Counted from the stretch's first letter, positions 52,205 to 60,371 are shown. The stretch is 64,000 nt of DNA from Parasedimentitalea denitrificans (GCF_011813015.1 NZ_QHLQ01000002.1:248001-312000); one strand, 5' to 3'. Made by a program: numbers and translations. The notes: generated by a model not told the origin, from the sequence alone.

Positions 52205-52492
52205 TTAATCCGTCAAAAACTTCAGCCGCTCGTCGGCGCGCGCCGGTGAGATCTCGATGATCTCAGGCCTCACCACATCCTCAACAACAAAGGGATCCTC
52301 GGCAACAAGAACCTCTAGCTCTTCCAGCGATATGTTATGTGCCAGCACGCCACCACCCGCCATAGGATTCATGCTGCCAACCAGCAGAAACACCCCGGCT
52401 TCAAACCCACGCTGGATCCAGGCTTTGTGCCCTTCCATGAATTCGTGGGCGCGTTCTTTATTGTTTGAAAACCTCAACAGCACGATGAACAT
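52205..52492 (-). CDS. YciI family protein
   Basis: A 95-residue YciI-like ferredoxin-fold protein: FIVLLRFSNNKERAHEFMEGHKAWIQRGFEAGVFLLVGSMNPMAGGGVLAHN followed by ELEVLVAEDPFVVEDVVRPEIIEISPA. The H of the conserved AHEFMEGHKAWI region and an aspartate are the proposed catalytic residues in the family; activity is unknown. AAAGGAG precedes the ATG. Between the tag and TetR genes on the same strand. Confidence 0.9.
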   Translation of the reverse strand: MFIVLLRFSNNKERAHEFMEGHKAWIQRGFEAGVFLLVGSMNPMAGGGVLAHNISLEELEVLVAEDPFVVEDVVRPEIIEISPARADERLKFLTD

Positions 52493-52528
52493 CGGTGCTC
52501 TCCTTTGTATTCTTGTTGTTCTGTAGAT

Positions 52529-53098
52529 CTATGCCACTGCCAAGGCCTGCACCCAATCCAGCATCTGGCTGACTTCCGCCTCGATGAATTCAGCATCCCG
52601 AAAGGCTGTCGCCATGGTGGCAACGCCTTGACTGCGGGCCAATAGCTGCATCGCCAAGGCATCAGCCTCTGCGCCTTGTCCCAGCTCCTCAAACTGCGCG
52701 CGCAGCCAATCCCGGAACAGGGTAAACACGGCGTTTGCGTGACCTTGCGAGGCATGATCCAGCTTGGCCAGCTCGGACACCAATGTGCCAACCGGGCAGC
52801 CGTACAAGAGGATCTTGGCCTGGTTGGCGATCAGGATTTGAATGAAACAACCGATACGCTCAGCCGGTCCCTGCCCTTCTGCCTGCCAGTCTCGCAGCAT
52901 CGCGCGCGTTCTGGTCAGCCGCAGATCAATCACCGCCGTCAGGATTTCATCTTTGGTTTTGAAGTGGTGATAAAAGTTTCCACGCGAAATCCCAACTGAG
53001 CCTGCGATGTCAGCAAAAGACGTGTGCTCGAACCCGCGCTGATAGAACAGCAGGTCAGCAGATTCGACAATTTTATCCTGCGTATTGGGCTTAGGCAC
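52529..53098 (-). CDS. TetR/AcrR-family regulator
   Basis: The 189-residue repressor has an N-terminal TetR helix-turn-helix: KIVESADLLFYQRGFEHTSFADIAGSVGISRGNFYHHFKTKDEILTAVID. The C-terminal effector domain (from ~residue 70) has a single notable cysteine (LLYGCPVGTLVSELAKL), typical of the 'YcdC/NemR-like' C-terminal family 16 regulators. I favour the GTG at 53098, with GGAGGGAC just upstream; the ATG at 53113 would include that sequence as codons. Two matching inverted repeats lie upstream, suggesting autoregulation; the regulated gene may be YciI. Confidence 0.88.
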   Translation of the reverse strand: MPKPNTQDKIVESADLLFYQRGFEHTSFADIAGSVGISRGNFYHHFKTKDEILTAVIDLRLTRTRAMLRDWQAEGQGPAERIGCFIQILIANQAKILLYGCPVGTLVSELAKLDHASQGHANAVFTLFRDWLRAQFEELGQGAEADALAMQLLARSQGVATMATAFRDAEFIEAEVSQMLDWVQALAVA

Positions 53099-53125
53099 CA
53101 GATGTCCCTCCATGTGATTCCATGC

Positions 53126-53184
53126 AAATTAGGACAATTGACCTAGAGTGAAAAGATCAAATTAGGGCGCCCGACCTAATTTGT
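53126..53184. promoter_or_regulatory. Two tandem TetR-type operators
   Basis: Site 1 is CAAATTAGG (53159-53167), eight bases, then CCTAATTTG (53176-53184), a perfect 9-bp-arm inverted repeat. Site 2 is CAAATTAGG (53126-53134), eight bases, then CCTA (53143-53146), a partial copy. The sites are 33 bases apart (three helical turns) and lie just upstream of the TetR gene. Confidence 0.72.
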
Positions 53185-53224
53185 TTCCTCAGTTTAGGAT
53201 TAAGCCTGACAGAATACGGCCATT

Positions 53225-53674
53225 TTAGCGCTTGGCGGCAAAGAAGTCCTTCAACATCCGCTCGGCTTCATGCTCAGCAATCCCGTCATAAACCTCGGGG
53301 GTATGATGGGCCTGCGGGTGAGAGAACACCCGCGCGCCGTGCGCTACTCCGCCGGACTTCGGATCAGATGCTCCATAGTAGACCCGCTCTATTCGTGCTG
53401 CGGCAATGGCGGCGGCGCACATGGCGCACGGCTCTAGTGTTACGTACAGGTCGTAACCTGCTAGTCGTTCCGACCCGACAGCGGTACAGGCCTCACGGAT
53501 CGTCAGGATCTCTGCATGAGCAGTGGGATCACAGTGTTCACGTGTTCGATTGCCAGCCGTAGCCACCACCTGCCCCTGCGGGTCGATCAGCACAGCCCCC
53601 ACCGGAACTTCACCCCGATCTGCCGCTGCGCGCGCCTCGCTAAGCGCCTGTTCCATATGAGATTTGAAAACCAT
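53225..53674 (-). CDS. tadA: tRNA adenosine(34) deaminase
   Basis: A 149-residue zinc deaminase that converts A34 of tRNA-Arg(ACG) to inosine. Zinc and catalytic motifs are visible: DPTAHAEILTIREAC (His and Glu) and LEPCAMCAAAIAAARIERVYYGASDPKSGG (two Cys). The start at 53674 (MVFKSHMEQAL) suits the family; the first upstream ATG adds eight residues. It is divergent from the pseudouridine synthase gene, a common alphaproteobacterial arrangement. Confidence 0.94.
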   Translation of the reverse strand: MVFKSHMEQALSEARAAADRGEVPVGAVLIDPQGQVVATAGNRTREHCDPTAHAEILTIREACTAVGSERLAGYDLYVTLEPCAMCAAAIAAARIERVYYGASDPKSGGVAHGARVFSHPQAHHTPEVYDGIAEHEAERMLKDFFAAKR

Positions 53675-53735
53675 GCTACAAATTGCCTTGGAATGCATGC
53701 TTTCGCAACCGCTCAGAATGGTCTAAGGGCGGGTT

Positions 53736-54746
53736 ATGACCCAATCTCAGACCCCTCCGCCCGGCGACCGCATCGCCAAAGTTCTGGCCCGTGCCGGTAT
53801 TGCCTCGCGTCGCGAGGCTGAACGCATGATCAATGCCGGACTTGTGACCGTCAATGGCACAGTGATCGACAGCCCTGCGCTGAATGTGACACCGCAGGAC
53901 AGAATCACCGTCAACGGCAAACCGGTAGGAGACCCGGAGCCAGCGCGGTTGTGGCTGTACCACAAGCCATCTGGCCTGGTGACCACCAATAGTGACGAAA
54001 AAGGTCGCAGGACCATTTTTGACGAACTGCCGGATGACCTGCCACGGGTGATGACAGTTGGTCGACTGGATCTGAACTCTGAAGGTCTGCTGCTGCTGAC
54101 CAATGACGGTGGCATCAAGCGCCAGCTTGAACTGCCATCTACCGGCTGGCTGCGCAAATACCGAGTGCGGATCAATGGCCGCCCACAAGACTCAGACTTC
54201 GCCCCCCTGCGCAAGGGACTGGTAATTGACGGAGAGCGGTTCCAGCCGATGGAAGTTACTCTGGACCGTCAGCAAGGCGCCAACGCTTGGCTGACGATCG
54301 GGATTCGCGAAGGCAAGAACCGAGAAATTCGTCGCGCCATCGAGGATATCGGTTTCACGGTGAACCGATTACTGAGGGTGTCGTATGGTCCTTTCCAGCT
54401 GGGTCAGCTGAAGCTGGGCGCGGTTGAGGAAATCCGCCGCAAGGTCATGCGTGACCAACTCGGGTTGGAGGCTGAGCCGGAACCGGAAAAGCCCAAGAAC
54501 ACAAGACGCGTGGTGCGCAAAAAGCCCAGCACGATGGCAGGCAGGCCCGGTCGACCTAAGCCACCCGAAGAGGACGAACGGCCCTATGGGCGTCGTTTCT
54601 CTAACAAGGGACAAGGCCGGTCTGACGGCGGCAAGCCCAGTGGCCGGTCTGGTGGAAAGCCCACAGGCAGACCATCTGGCAAGCCCGCACGACGTCCCGA
54701 CCGGCGTTCAGGCGGCAAGCCGGTCGGCAAGAATCCCCGCCGTTGA
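53736..54746 (+). CDS. rluB: RsuA/RluB-family pseudouridine synthase with basic C-terminal tail
   Basis: Residues ~10-70 are an S4 RNA-binding domain (RIAKVLARAGIASRREAERMINAGLVTVNGTVI), ~70-235 the RluB/RsuA catalytic domain with the aspartate in VGRLDLNSEGLLLLTNDG. The last ~95 residues are a Lys/Arg/Gly/Pro-rich disordered tail with imperfect GGKPSGR/K repeats, probably an RNA-binding extension. E. coli RluB modifies 23S rRNA U2605; that target is the likely one here. Length (336) is above the ~290 of E. coli RluB because of the tail. Confidence 0.92.
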   Translation: MTQSQTPPPGDRIAKVLARAGIASRREAERMINAGLVTVNGTVIDSPALNVTPQDRITVNGKPVGDPEPARLWLYHKPSGLVTTNSDEKGRRTIFDELPDDLPRVMTVGRLDLNSEGLLLLTNDGGIKRQLELPSTGWLRKYRVRINGRPQDSDFAPLRKGLVIDGERFQPMEVTLDRQQGANAWLTIGIREGKNREIRRAIEDIGFTVNRLLRVSYGPFQLGQLKLGAVEEIRRKVMRDQLGLEAEPEPEKPKNTRRVVRKKPSTMAGRPGRPKPPEEDERPYGRRFSNKGQGRSDGGKPSGRSGGKPTGRPSGKPARRPDRRSGGKPVGKNPRR

Positions 54747-54831
54747 TCCACCTGCGCGTGAGTTCCCCCTAGCAAGACGCCCTGCTATCACTTAGTTTCG
54801 TAGGCAGAACAGCGTCTTCGGGAGAACCCGC

Positions 54832-54906
54832 GTGCAAAAACTTGCCTTTGTGGCCCTTTTGATCTTGATGTTCGGTCTTAGTACCGGCTGGATTGTGGGG
54901 GCCTAA
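54832..54906 (+). CDS. Tiny membrane peptide (24 residues)
   Basis: A GTG-started frame, VQKLAFVALLILMFGLSTGW and five more residues, encodes a single hydrophobic helix. CGGGAG lies eight bases before the GTG, and the TAA at 54904 is only four bases from the ATG of the XpaC-like gene. It may be a small membrane protein or a translational leader for the downstream operon. I cannot confirm translation from sequence alone. Confidence 0.5.
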   Translation: MQKLAFVALLILMFGLSTGWIVGA

Positions 54907-54910
54907 GCAC

Positions 54911-55804
54911 ATGGCCCAGAAATTTGGTGGGCGTTATAGCCCCGAGGCCAGCTCGGACGCAACTGTGCCGCCTAAAAACCCATACAAGAATGCCCGACCG
55001 GACCCGATTGGGGCTGGGTCAAACCTGATGTTTGTCCCTCCTGCGGCGATGGTACTATTTTCACTGCTTGACGGGGCCACAGGTTTGGCTTTGGGCCTAG
55101 TGGCTGCTGGGCTTTGGACTGGTGGTGCCTGGATGCTACGTGAGGGTCTGCGGGCTGAGAGTGCGTTTAATGCGCGCCGTGTCGCCAAGCGCCCGGCCCT
55201 GCCCCGCAAGCTTGCTGCGTCTGTTTTGGTCGGACTTGGCGGCGCTATTGCTGCTTGGAAGGCGGAACCGGGTGTGCTGATCGCCGCGATCTATGGCTCA
55301 GCAGCAATGGGACTGCACCTTGCTGCCTTTGGCCTGGACCCGATGAAAGACAAAGGCGTCGAGGGCATTGACGAATTTCAGCAATCTCGAGTGGCCCGCG
55401 TGGTGGACGATGCCGAGGAATATCTGGTCGGAATGAGCGACGCGGCGTTGCGTGCGAAGGATCGACAAGTCGAAGCCCGCGTCGAGCAGTTTCAGTCTGT
55501 GGCTCGCGAACTGTTTCGCACAGTCGAAGAAGACCCGCGTGATCTGACCGCCGCGCGCAAGTACCTGACGGTCTATTTGCAAGGTGCGCGCGATGCGACG
55601 GTGAAATTTGCCGACATTTATGGCCGCAGTGGCGATGCTCAGGCGCGTGCAGATTATCTGTCGTTGCTGGATGATCTGGAACAGAATTTTGCCGCCCGCA
55701 ACCGCAAGATGCTGCTGGAAGACCGCAGCGACCTAACCATTGAAATTGACGTGCTGCGTGATCGTTTGCAGCGCGAGGGGGTCCATTTGGACCTGACTGA
55801 TTAA
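54911..55804 (+). CDS. xpaC: XpaC-like (5-bromo-4-chloroindolyl phosphate hydrolysis) family protein
   Basis: The 297-residue protein has a polar N-terminus, about four membrane helices between residues ~40 and 145 (LMFVPPAAMVLFSLLDGATG, GLALGLVAAGLWTGGAWML, LAASVLVGLGGAIAAW, VLIAAIYGSAAMGLHLAAF), and a long helical cytoplasmic part (residues ~165-297) that ends in a coiled-coil-like helix. This fits XpaC, named in Bacillus for a colour phenotype, not a proven hydrolase; it usually sits upstream of telA, as here (gap 16 bases). ATG at 54911 is the best start. Confidence 0.85.
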   Translation: MAQKFGGRYSPEASSDATVPPKNPYKNARPDPIGAGSNLMFVPPAAMVLFSLLDGATGLALGLVAAGLWTGGAWMLREGLRAESAFNARRVAKRPALPRKLAASVLVGLGGAIAAWKAEPGVLIAAIYGSAAMGLHLAAFGLDPMKDKGVEGIDEFQQSRVARVVDDAEEYLVGMSDAALRAKDRQVEARVEQFQSVARELFRTVEEDPRDLTAARKYLTVYLQGARDATVKFADIYGRSGDAQARADYLSLLDDLEQNFAARNRKMLLEDRSDLTIEIDVLRDRLQREGVHLDLTD

Positions 55805-55820
55805 AAGAAGGAATGCCTTT

Positions 55821-57011
55821 ATGTCCGAGATTGTAAAACAAAAAGCTGCCGAGGCCGAGATTTTGGTCAAGGAAACCACTGCCATTGTGCTGCCGGAACC
55901 CATTGCTGAAATCCAAACTCTGGAGAAAGCCGACGCACCACAAAGCGAGGCGATCCGCACCCGGATGGATCAACTGGATATGGCGGACACTAACTCGATT
56001 ATTGAATTCGGGTCAGCGGCGCAGGCTGAATTGCAAGTTATTTCACAGGCCATGCTGGCAGATGTGCGCAACAAGGATGTTGGCCCCGCCGGTGATAGTC
56101 TGCGCAGCATGGTTACCGCCATCCGTGGCTTCTCTGTTTCAGAACTGGATGTGCGCCGCAAACCCAGCTTTTGGGAGCGCCTGATCGGTAAGGCAGCGCC
56201 GTTTGCCCAATTCACTGCGCGCTATGAGTCTGTGCAGGGGCAGATCGACAAGATCACCGACAACCTGCTGGGTCACGAGCACACGCTGCTCAAGGACATC
56301 AAATCACTGGATGTTCTCTATGCCAAGACGCTGGAGTTTTATGACGAGTTGGGCCTGTACATTGCCGCTGGTCAGGAAAAGCTGGCAGAACTGGACAGCA
56401 CCACCATCCCCGCCAAAGAGGCCGAAATGAACGCCGCCCCAGAGAGCGAACAGGTGATGCAGGCGCAGGAACTGCGTGACATCCGTGCCGCCCGTGACGA
56501 TCTGGAACGCCGTGTGCATGACTTGAAACTGACCCGCCAGGTTACCATGCAGTCGCTGCCGTCCATCCGTCTGGTTCAGGAAAACGACAAGTCTCTGGTC
56601 ACCAAGATCAACTCGACCCTAGTGAACACAGTACCGCTGTGGGAAACTCAGCTGGCCCAGGCTGTAACCATTCAGCGAAGCACCGAAGCCGCCGCCGCTG
56701 TGCGCGAAGCCAATGACCTGACGAACGAGTTGCTGACCTCCAATGCCGCCAATCTGCGTCAGAGCAACAAAATGGTGCGCGAGGAAATGGAGCGCGGTGT
56801 GTTTGACATCGAAGCAGTGAAACAGGCCAATGCCGATCTTATTGGCACCATTCAGGACAGCCTGGCCATCGCTGACGAAGGCAAGGCCAATCGTGCCGCT
56901 GCCGAGGAAGAGCTGAAGAAGATGGAAGGCGAGCTGCGCGATACCCTGGCTGCGGCCAAGGCGCGCAAGGATGGGGTTGGCGATACGGCTTCGACCTCGG
57001 TTCCCGGCTAA
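55821..57011 (+). CDS. telA: TelA/toxic-anion-resistance family protein
   Basis: A 396-residue, all-helical soluble protein with extensive heptad character (SVQGQIDKITDNLLGHEHTLLKDIKSLDVLYAKTLEFYDEL; ELRDIRAARDDLERRVHDLKLTRQVTMQSLPSIRLVQENDKSLVTKINSTLVNTVPLWETQLAQAVTIQRS), the PF05816 pattern. TelA of Rhodobacter sphaeroides was linked to tellurite resistance, and the family also associates with phage, colicin and antimicrobial-peptide tolerance; the mechanism is unknown. GAAGGAATG gives the Shine-Dalgarno. The gene sits between xpaC and the DUF2927 gene with a 3-base gap. Confidence 0.94.
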   Translation: MSEIVKQKAAEAEILVKETTAIVLPEPIAEIQTLEKADAPQSEAIRTRMDQLDMADTNSIIEFGSAAQAELQVISQAMLADVRNKDVGPAGDSLRSMVTAIRGFSVSELDVRRKPSFWERLIGKAAPFAQFTARYESVQGQIDKITDNLLGHEHTLLKDIKSLDVLYAKTLEFYDELGLYIAAGQEKLAELDSTTIPAKEAEMNAAPESEQVMQAQELRDIRAARDDLERRVHDLKLTRQVTMQSLPSIRLVQENDKSLVTKINSTLVNTVPLWETQLAQAVTIQRSTEAAAAVREANDLTNELLTSNAANLRQSNKMVREEMERGVFDIEAVKQANADLIGTIQDSLAIADEGKANRAAAEEELKKMEGELRDTLAAAKARKDGVGDTASTSVPG

Positions 57012-57014
57012 TTA

Positions 57015-57983
57015 ATGACAGGTGGAGGGGTGAAACGACTGCAAAGCATACCACGAAACGTCGCCGGTCTGATTGGACTGACGGCCCTACTGGCCTGCAC
57101 CCCTCCGCTCCAAACTGACTCGCTGGTTCCTCCGCAGCGACCGGAAGAGTTTCAGCCTCCACCGCGTTCGGCCGAAAGCGAACAGTTGGTCCAGTACTAC
57201 TCGGTCTTACAGCGAGATCTGTTGACCCGCGGTCTGTTGCGTACCGATGGTGGCGGGCCGGATACGCCATACAACGCTGACAAACTGGTTCGAAACTTTG
57301 AGGCGATTGCCTTTTTCGACGAATATGCTGGCAGTGGAAGCGGGAGTGCCGGAGGATTAAGCCGATGGCCCGGGCCGGTACGTCTACAGGCTGAGTTCGG
57401 CCCTTCTGTATCACCAACACGGCGCCAAGAAGATCTCCAGTTTCTAACCAATTATGCCAACCGATTGGCCCGCATCACCAAACATTCGGTTAGCACCACA
57501 ACAACCCGAGGCAACTTTCATGTAATCTATGCCAGCAAGGATGATGGCGATTTCATCCGCAAGCGTGTGCCACAGATCCTGCCCAATATTAGCGCTGAAA
57601 ACCTTGAGATATTCGCCAACCCGCCGCGTAGTTTCTATTGCCTTGTACTGGCCGGCGGACCTCAACAGGATCCGCTTTCCTATACTCAGGGCGTTGCCTT
57701 GATTCGGGCCGAGCACCCGGATCTTGTACGCCAAAGCTGCGTCCACGAGGAAGTCGCGCAAGGCCTGGGCCTGCGCAACGACAGCCCGCGAGCGCGGCCG
57801 TCTATCTTTAACGATGACGATGAGTTTGCGCTGCTGACCAGCCATGACGAAAAACTACTGACCATGCTATATGACAGGCGACTGCAACCGGGGATGAGCG
57901 CAGAACAGGCCCGTCCCATCGCCCGGGTCATTGCAAATGAATTGATGGGGCTGCCTGCGGAATCTATGCCCCGCGCCTATTAA
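57015..57983 (+). CDS. DUF2927 lipoprotein, metallopeptidase-like
   Basis: A 322-residue lipoprotein with signal peptide (MKRLQSIPRNVAGLIGLTALLAC at GTG 57030, or five residues longer from the ATG at 57015). The domain contains CVHEEVAQGLGLRNDSP, a variant zincin motif (HEExxQGxG) like those of proteases whose third ligand lies downstream, and later DDDEFALLTSHDEKLLTMLYDRRL, so a metal-dependent hydrolase fold is likely. DUF2927 has no proven activity that I know. The gene is three bases after telA, i.e. in the same operon. Confidence 0.82.
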   Translation: MTGGGVKRLQSIPRNVAGLIGLTALLACTPPLQTDSLVPPQRPEEFQPPPRSAESEQLVQYYSVLQRDLLTRGLLRTDGGGPDTPYNADKLVRNFEAIAFFDEYAGSGSGSAGGLSRWPGPVRLQAEFGPSVSPTRRQEDLQFLTNYANRLARITKHSVSTTTTRGNFHVIYASKDDGDFIRKRVPQILPNISAENLEIFANPPRSFYCLVLAGGPQQDPLSYTQGVALIRAEHPDLVRQSCVHEEVAQGLGLRNDSPRARPSIFNDDDEFALLTSHDEKLLTMLYDRRLQPGMSAEQARPIARVIANELMGLPAESMPRAY

Positions 57984-57998
57984 TAAGAGGACCTGACT

Positions 57999-59159
57999 GT
58001 GGGAATTTTTGATTTTCTGACCGGTGAATTCATCGATGTCATTCACTGGACCGACGACACCCGCGACACTATGGTCTGGCGATTTGAGCGCGAAGACCAC
58101 GAAATCAAATACGGCGCCAAACTAACAGTGCGCGAAGGGCAAGCTGCTGTTTTTGTTCACGAAGGCCAGCTGGCAGATGTCTTCACCCCCGGTCTTTATA
58201 TGCTAGAGACCAACAACATGCCGGTGATGACGACATTGCAGCATTGGGATCACGGCTTTCAGTCGCCGTTCAAATCCGAAATTTATTACGTCAACACCAC
58301 TCGCTTCAATGATCTAAAATGGGGCACCAAGAACCCGATCATTTGCCGCGATCCTGAATTTGGCCCGATCCGTCTGCGCGCCTATGGCACCTATTCGGTC
58401 AAGGTCGCTGATGCTGCCCGTTTCCTGACCGAGATTGTCGGCACCGATGGTGAATTCACCATGGATGAGATTTCGTTCCAGGTCCGCAACATCATCGTGC
58501 AAGAGTTTTCGCGCGTGGTGGCCGGGTCCGGGCTTCCTGTGCTGGACATGGCTGCCAACACGTCTGATTTGGGCAAACTAGTCGCGGCCGAGATTTCCAG
58601 CACGATCAGCGAATACGGGTTGTCGATCCCCGAGCTGTACATAGAAAACATCTCGCTGCCGCCCGCGGTCGAGGCCGCGATGGATAAACGCACCCAGATG
58701 GGCATAGTCGGCGATCTGGGCCGTTACACGCAATTCTCTGCCGCCGAGGCGATGACTGCCGCGGCACAAAATCCAAATGGCGGCATGGGGGCTGGCATTG
58801 GCATGGGCATGGGCATGGGCATGGCGCAATCGATGGCAGCAGGTCAGGCCGCTGGCCCATGGGGCGCCCGCCCTGCCCCCGCTGCGGCTGCACCGGCAGC
58901 GCAACCTGCACCGACGGCTGCGCCAGTTGCCCCGCCACCGCCACCCGTGGAACATGTCTGGCATTTGGCAGAGAACGGTCAGACCACCGGGCCGTTTTCC
59001 AAGGCGCGACTAGGGCGTATGGCTGTCGAAGGCGGATTGACCCGCGAGACCCATGTCTGGACCCCTGGTCAGGACGGCTGGAAACGCGCAGGCGACGTGG
59101 CTGAACTGGCGCAACTGTTCACCATCATGCCACCGCCTCCACCACCTCCGGCTGGATAA
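57999..59159 (+). CDS. SPFH-domain protein with C-terminal GYF domain (YdjI-like)
   Basis: A 386-residue protein. Residues ~1-260 form the 'virion core protein'/YdjI-type SPFH domain (FDFLTGEFIDVIHWTDDTRDTMVWRFEREDHEIKYGAKLTVREGQAAVFVHEGQLADVFTPGLYML; later EYGLSIPELYIENISLPPAVEAAMDKRTQM). Then comes a Gly/Met repeat and a Pro/Ala linker (residues ~262-318), and a C-terminal GYF_2 domain (VWHLAENGQTTGPFSKARLGRMAVEGGLTRETHVWTPGQDGWKRAGDVAELAQLF). SPFH proteins scaffold membranes; GYF domains bind proline-rich ligands. Start GTG, 15 bases after the DUF2927 stop. Confidence 0.9.
   Translation: MGIFDFLTGEFIDVIHWTDDTRDTMVWRFEREDHEIKYGAKLTVREGQAAVFVHEGQLADVFTPGLYMLETNNMPVMTTLQHWDHGFQSPFKSEIYYVNTTRFNDLKWGTKNPIICRDPEFGPIRLRAYGTYSVKVADAARFLTEIVGTDGEFTMDEISFQVRNIIVQEFSRVVAGSGLPVLDMAANTSDLGKLVAAEISSTISEYGLSIPELYIENISLPPAVEAAMDKRTQMGIVGDLGRYTQFSAAEAMTAAAQNPNGGMGAGIGMGMGMGMAQSMAAGQAAGPWGARPAPAAAAPAAQPAPTAAPVAPPPPPVEHVWHLAENGQTTGPFSKARLGRMAVEGGLTRETHVWTPGQDGWKRAGDVAELAQLFTIMPPPPPPPAG
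58794..58824 (+). repeat. GGCATG hexamer repeat inside the SPFH gene
   Basis: Five consecutive imperfect GGCATG units encode Gly-Met (one unit reads Gly-Ile) at the start of the flexible linker. Such a run could vary in length between strains. Confidence 0.6.
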
Positions 59160-59236
59160 CACCACGCCAGCACCCGCCGACACTCTGGCGGCGGGTGAAC
59201 CGCATTGATTGACATTTTCCAAATCCGAGATCTGCC

Positions 59237-60367
59237 TTGACCACTCCGCCACCACCACCCGCATCTTCAGACAGCACTTCAGCTCCACATGAAGCACATC
59301 TTTTTCCCTGCGAGCAATGCGGCAGTGATTACCGGTATGATCCCAAGAACCGGACACTGACCTGCGACCACTGTGGCCATACCGATCAGATTGGTGGCGG
59401 ACCGTGGGAGGGCGCAGGCCTACGTGAGCTGGACTTTGAAACCGCGGTCGCACATCAGTTGCCTGAGGCCGAGATTGAGGTGACACGGGTCTCGTCCTGC
59501 CCTAGTTGTGCGGCGCAGGTCGAGTTTGATCCAAACACCCACGCCAAGGAATGCCCATTCTGTGCCACGCCTGTGGTGGTGGATACGGGCGAGAACCGGC
59601 ATATCAAACCCAAAGGCGTGCTGCCCTTTGGTGTCGATGAGCGCAGCGCGCACAAGGAAATGAGCGCCTGGCTGGGCAAACTGTGGTTTGCTCCGAACGG
59701 GCTAAAGGAATACGCACGTAAGGGCCGCAAGATGGAGGGCATCTATGTGCCCTACTGGACCTTTGATGCGGACACCAAGTCCAGCTACACCGGCCAGCGT
59801 GGCACTGTGTATTACGTCACTGAAACCAGAGTCGTTGACGGCAAAACCGAAAGCCATCAGGTTGCCAAGGTGCGTTGGACCCCGGCTGCTGGTCGAGTGA
59901 AGCGCTGGTTTGACGATGTTCTAGTGCTTGCCTCTAAAAGCCTGCCTAAAAGTTATACCGAAGCGCTGGAACCTTGGGATCTGTCGTCGCTGGAACCCTA
60001 TCAGCCGCAGTATCTGGCTGGGTTTCGGGCCGAAGCTTATGCGATTGAATTAGAAGACGGATATACCGAAGCGCGTGAAAAAATGGACCGGGTGATCGAA
60101 CGCGATGTTCGCTTTGACATCGGCGGCGACCGCCAGCGCATACATGATATCAACACTACGGTGGCAGATGTGACGTTCAAACACGTCCTACTGCCAGTCT
60201 GGCTGGCGGCCTACAAGTACCGAGGCAAAACATACCGGTTTGTCGTCAATGGGCAGTCAGGTCGTGTGCAAGGGGAGCGCCCCTATTCAGCCTGGAAGAT
60301 TGCCGGTGCTGTTGCTGTGGGCCTGATTGTGGCCGCTGGCATCGGCTATCTGGCTGCACAACAATAA
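59237..60367 (+). CDS. TFIIB-type zinc-ribbon membrane protein (YdjG-like)
   Basis: The 376-residue product has two zinc ribbons at residues ~24-55 (CEQCGSDYRYDPKNRTLTCDHCGHTDQ) and ~86-112 (SCPSCAAQVEFDPNTHAKECPFCATPV), a middle domain (KMEGIYVPYWTFDADTKSSYTGQRG...), and a single C-terminal membrane helix (IAGAVAVGLIVAAGIGYLAA). This design corresponds to Bacillus YdjG/'TFIIB-type zinc ribbon-containing protein'. The start is TTG; its N-terminus is Pro/Ser-rich. Upstream GYF-domain protein and its Pro-rich linker suggest interaction with it. The gene is 77 bases after the SPFH stop. Confidence 0.86.
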   Translation: MTTPPPPPASSDSTSAPHEAHLFPCEQCGSDYRYDPKNRTLTCDHCGHTDQIGGGPWEGAGLRELDFETAVAHQLPEAEIEVTRVSSCPSCAAQVEFDPNTHAKECPFCATPVVVDTGENRHIKPKGVLPFGVDERSAHKEMSAWLGKLWFAPNGLKEYARKGRKMEGIYVPYWTFDADTKSSYTGQRGTVYYVTETRVVDGKTESHQVAKVRWTPAAGRVKRWFDDVLVLASKSLPKSYTEALEPWDLSSLEPYQPQYLAGFRAEAYAIELEDGYTEAREKMDRVIERDVRFDIGGDRQRIHDINTTVADVTFKHVLLPVWLAAYKYRGKTYRFVVNGQSGRVQGERPYSAWKIAGAVAVGLIVAAGIGYLAAQQ

Positions 60368-60371
60368 ACGA

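Noticed and set aside
55245..55973. 242-codon minus-strand frame across xpaC/telA
   Set aside because: Antisense to two well-supported genes.
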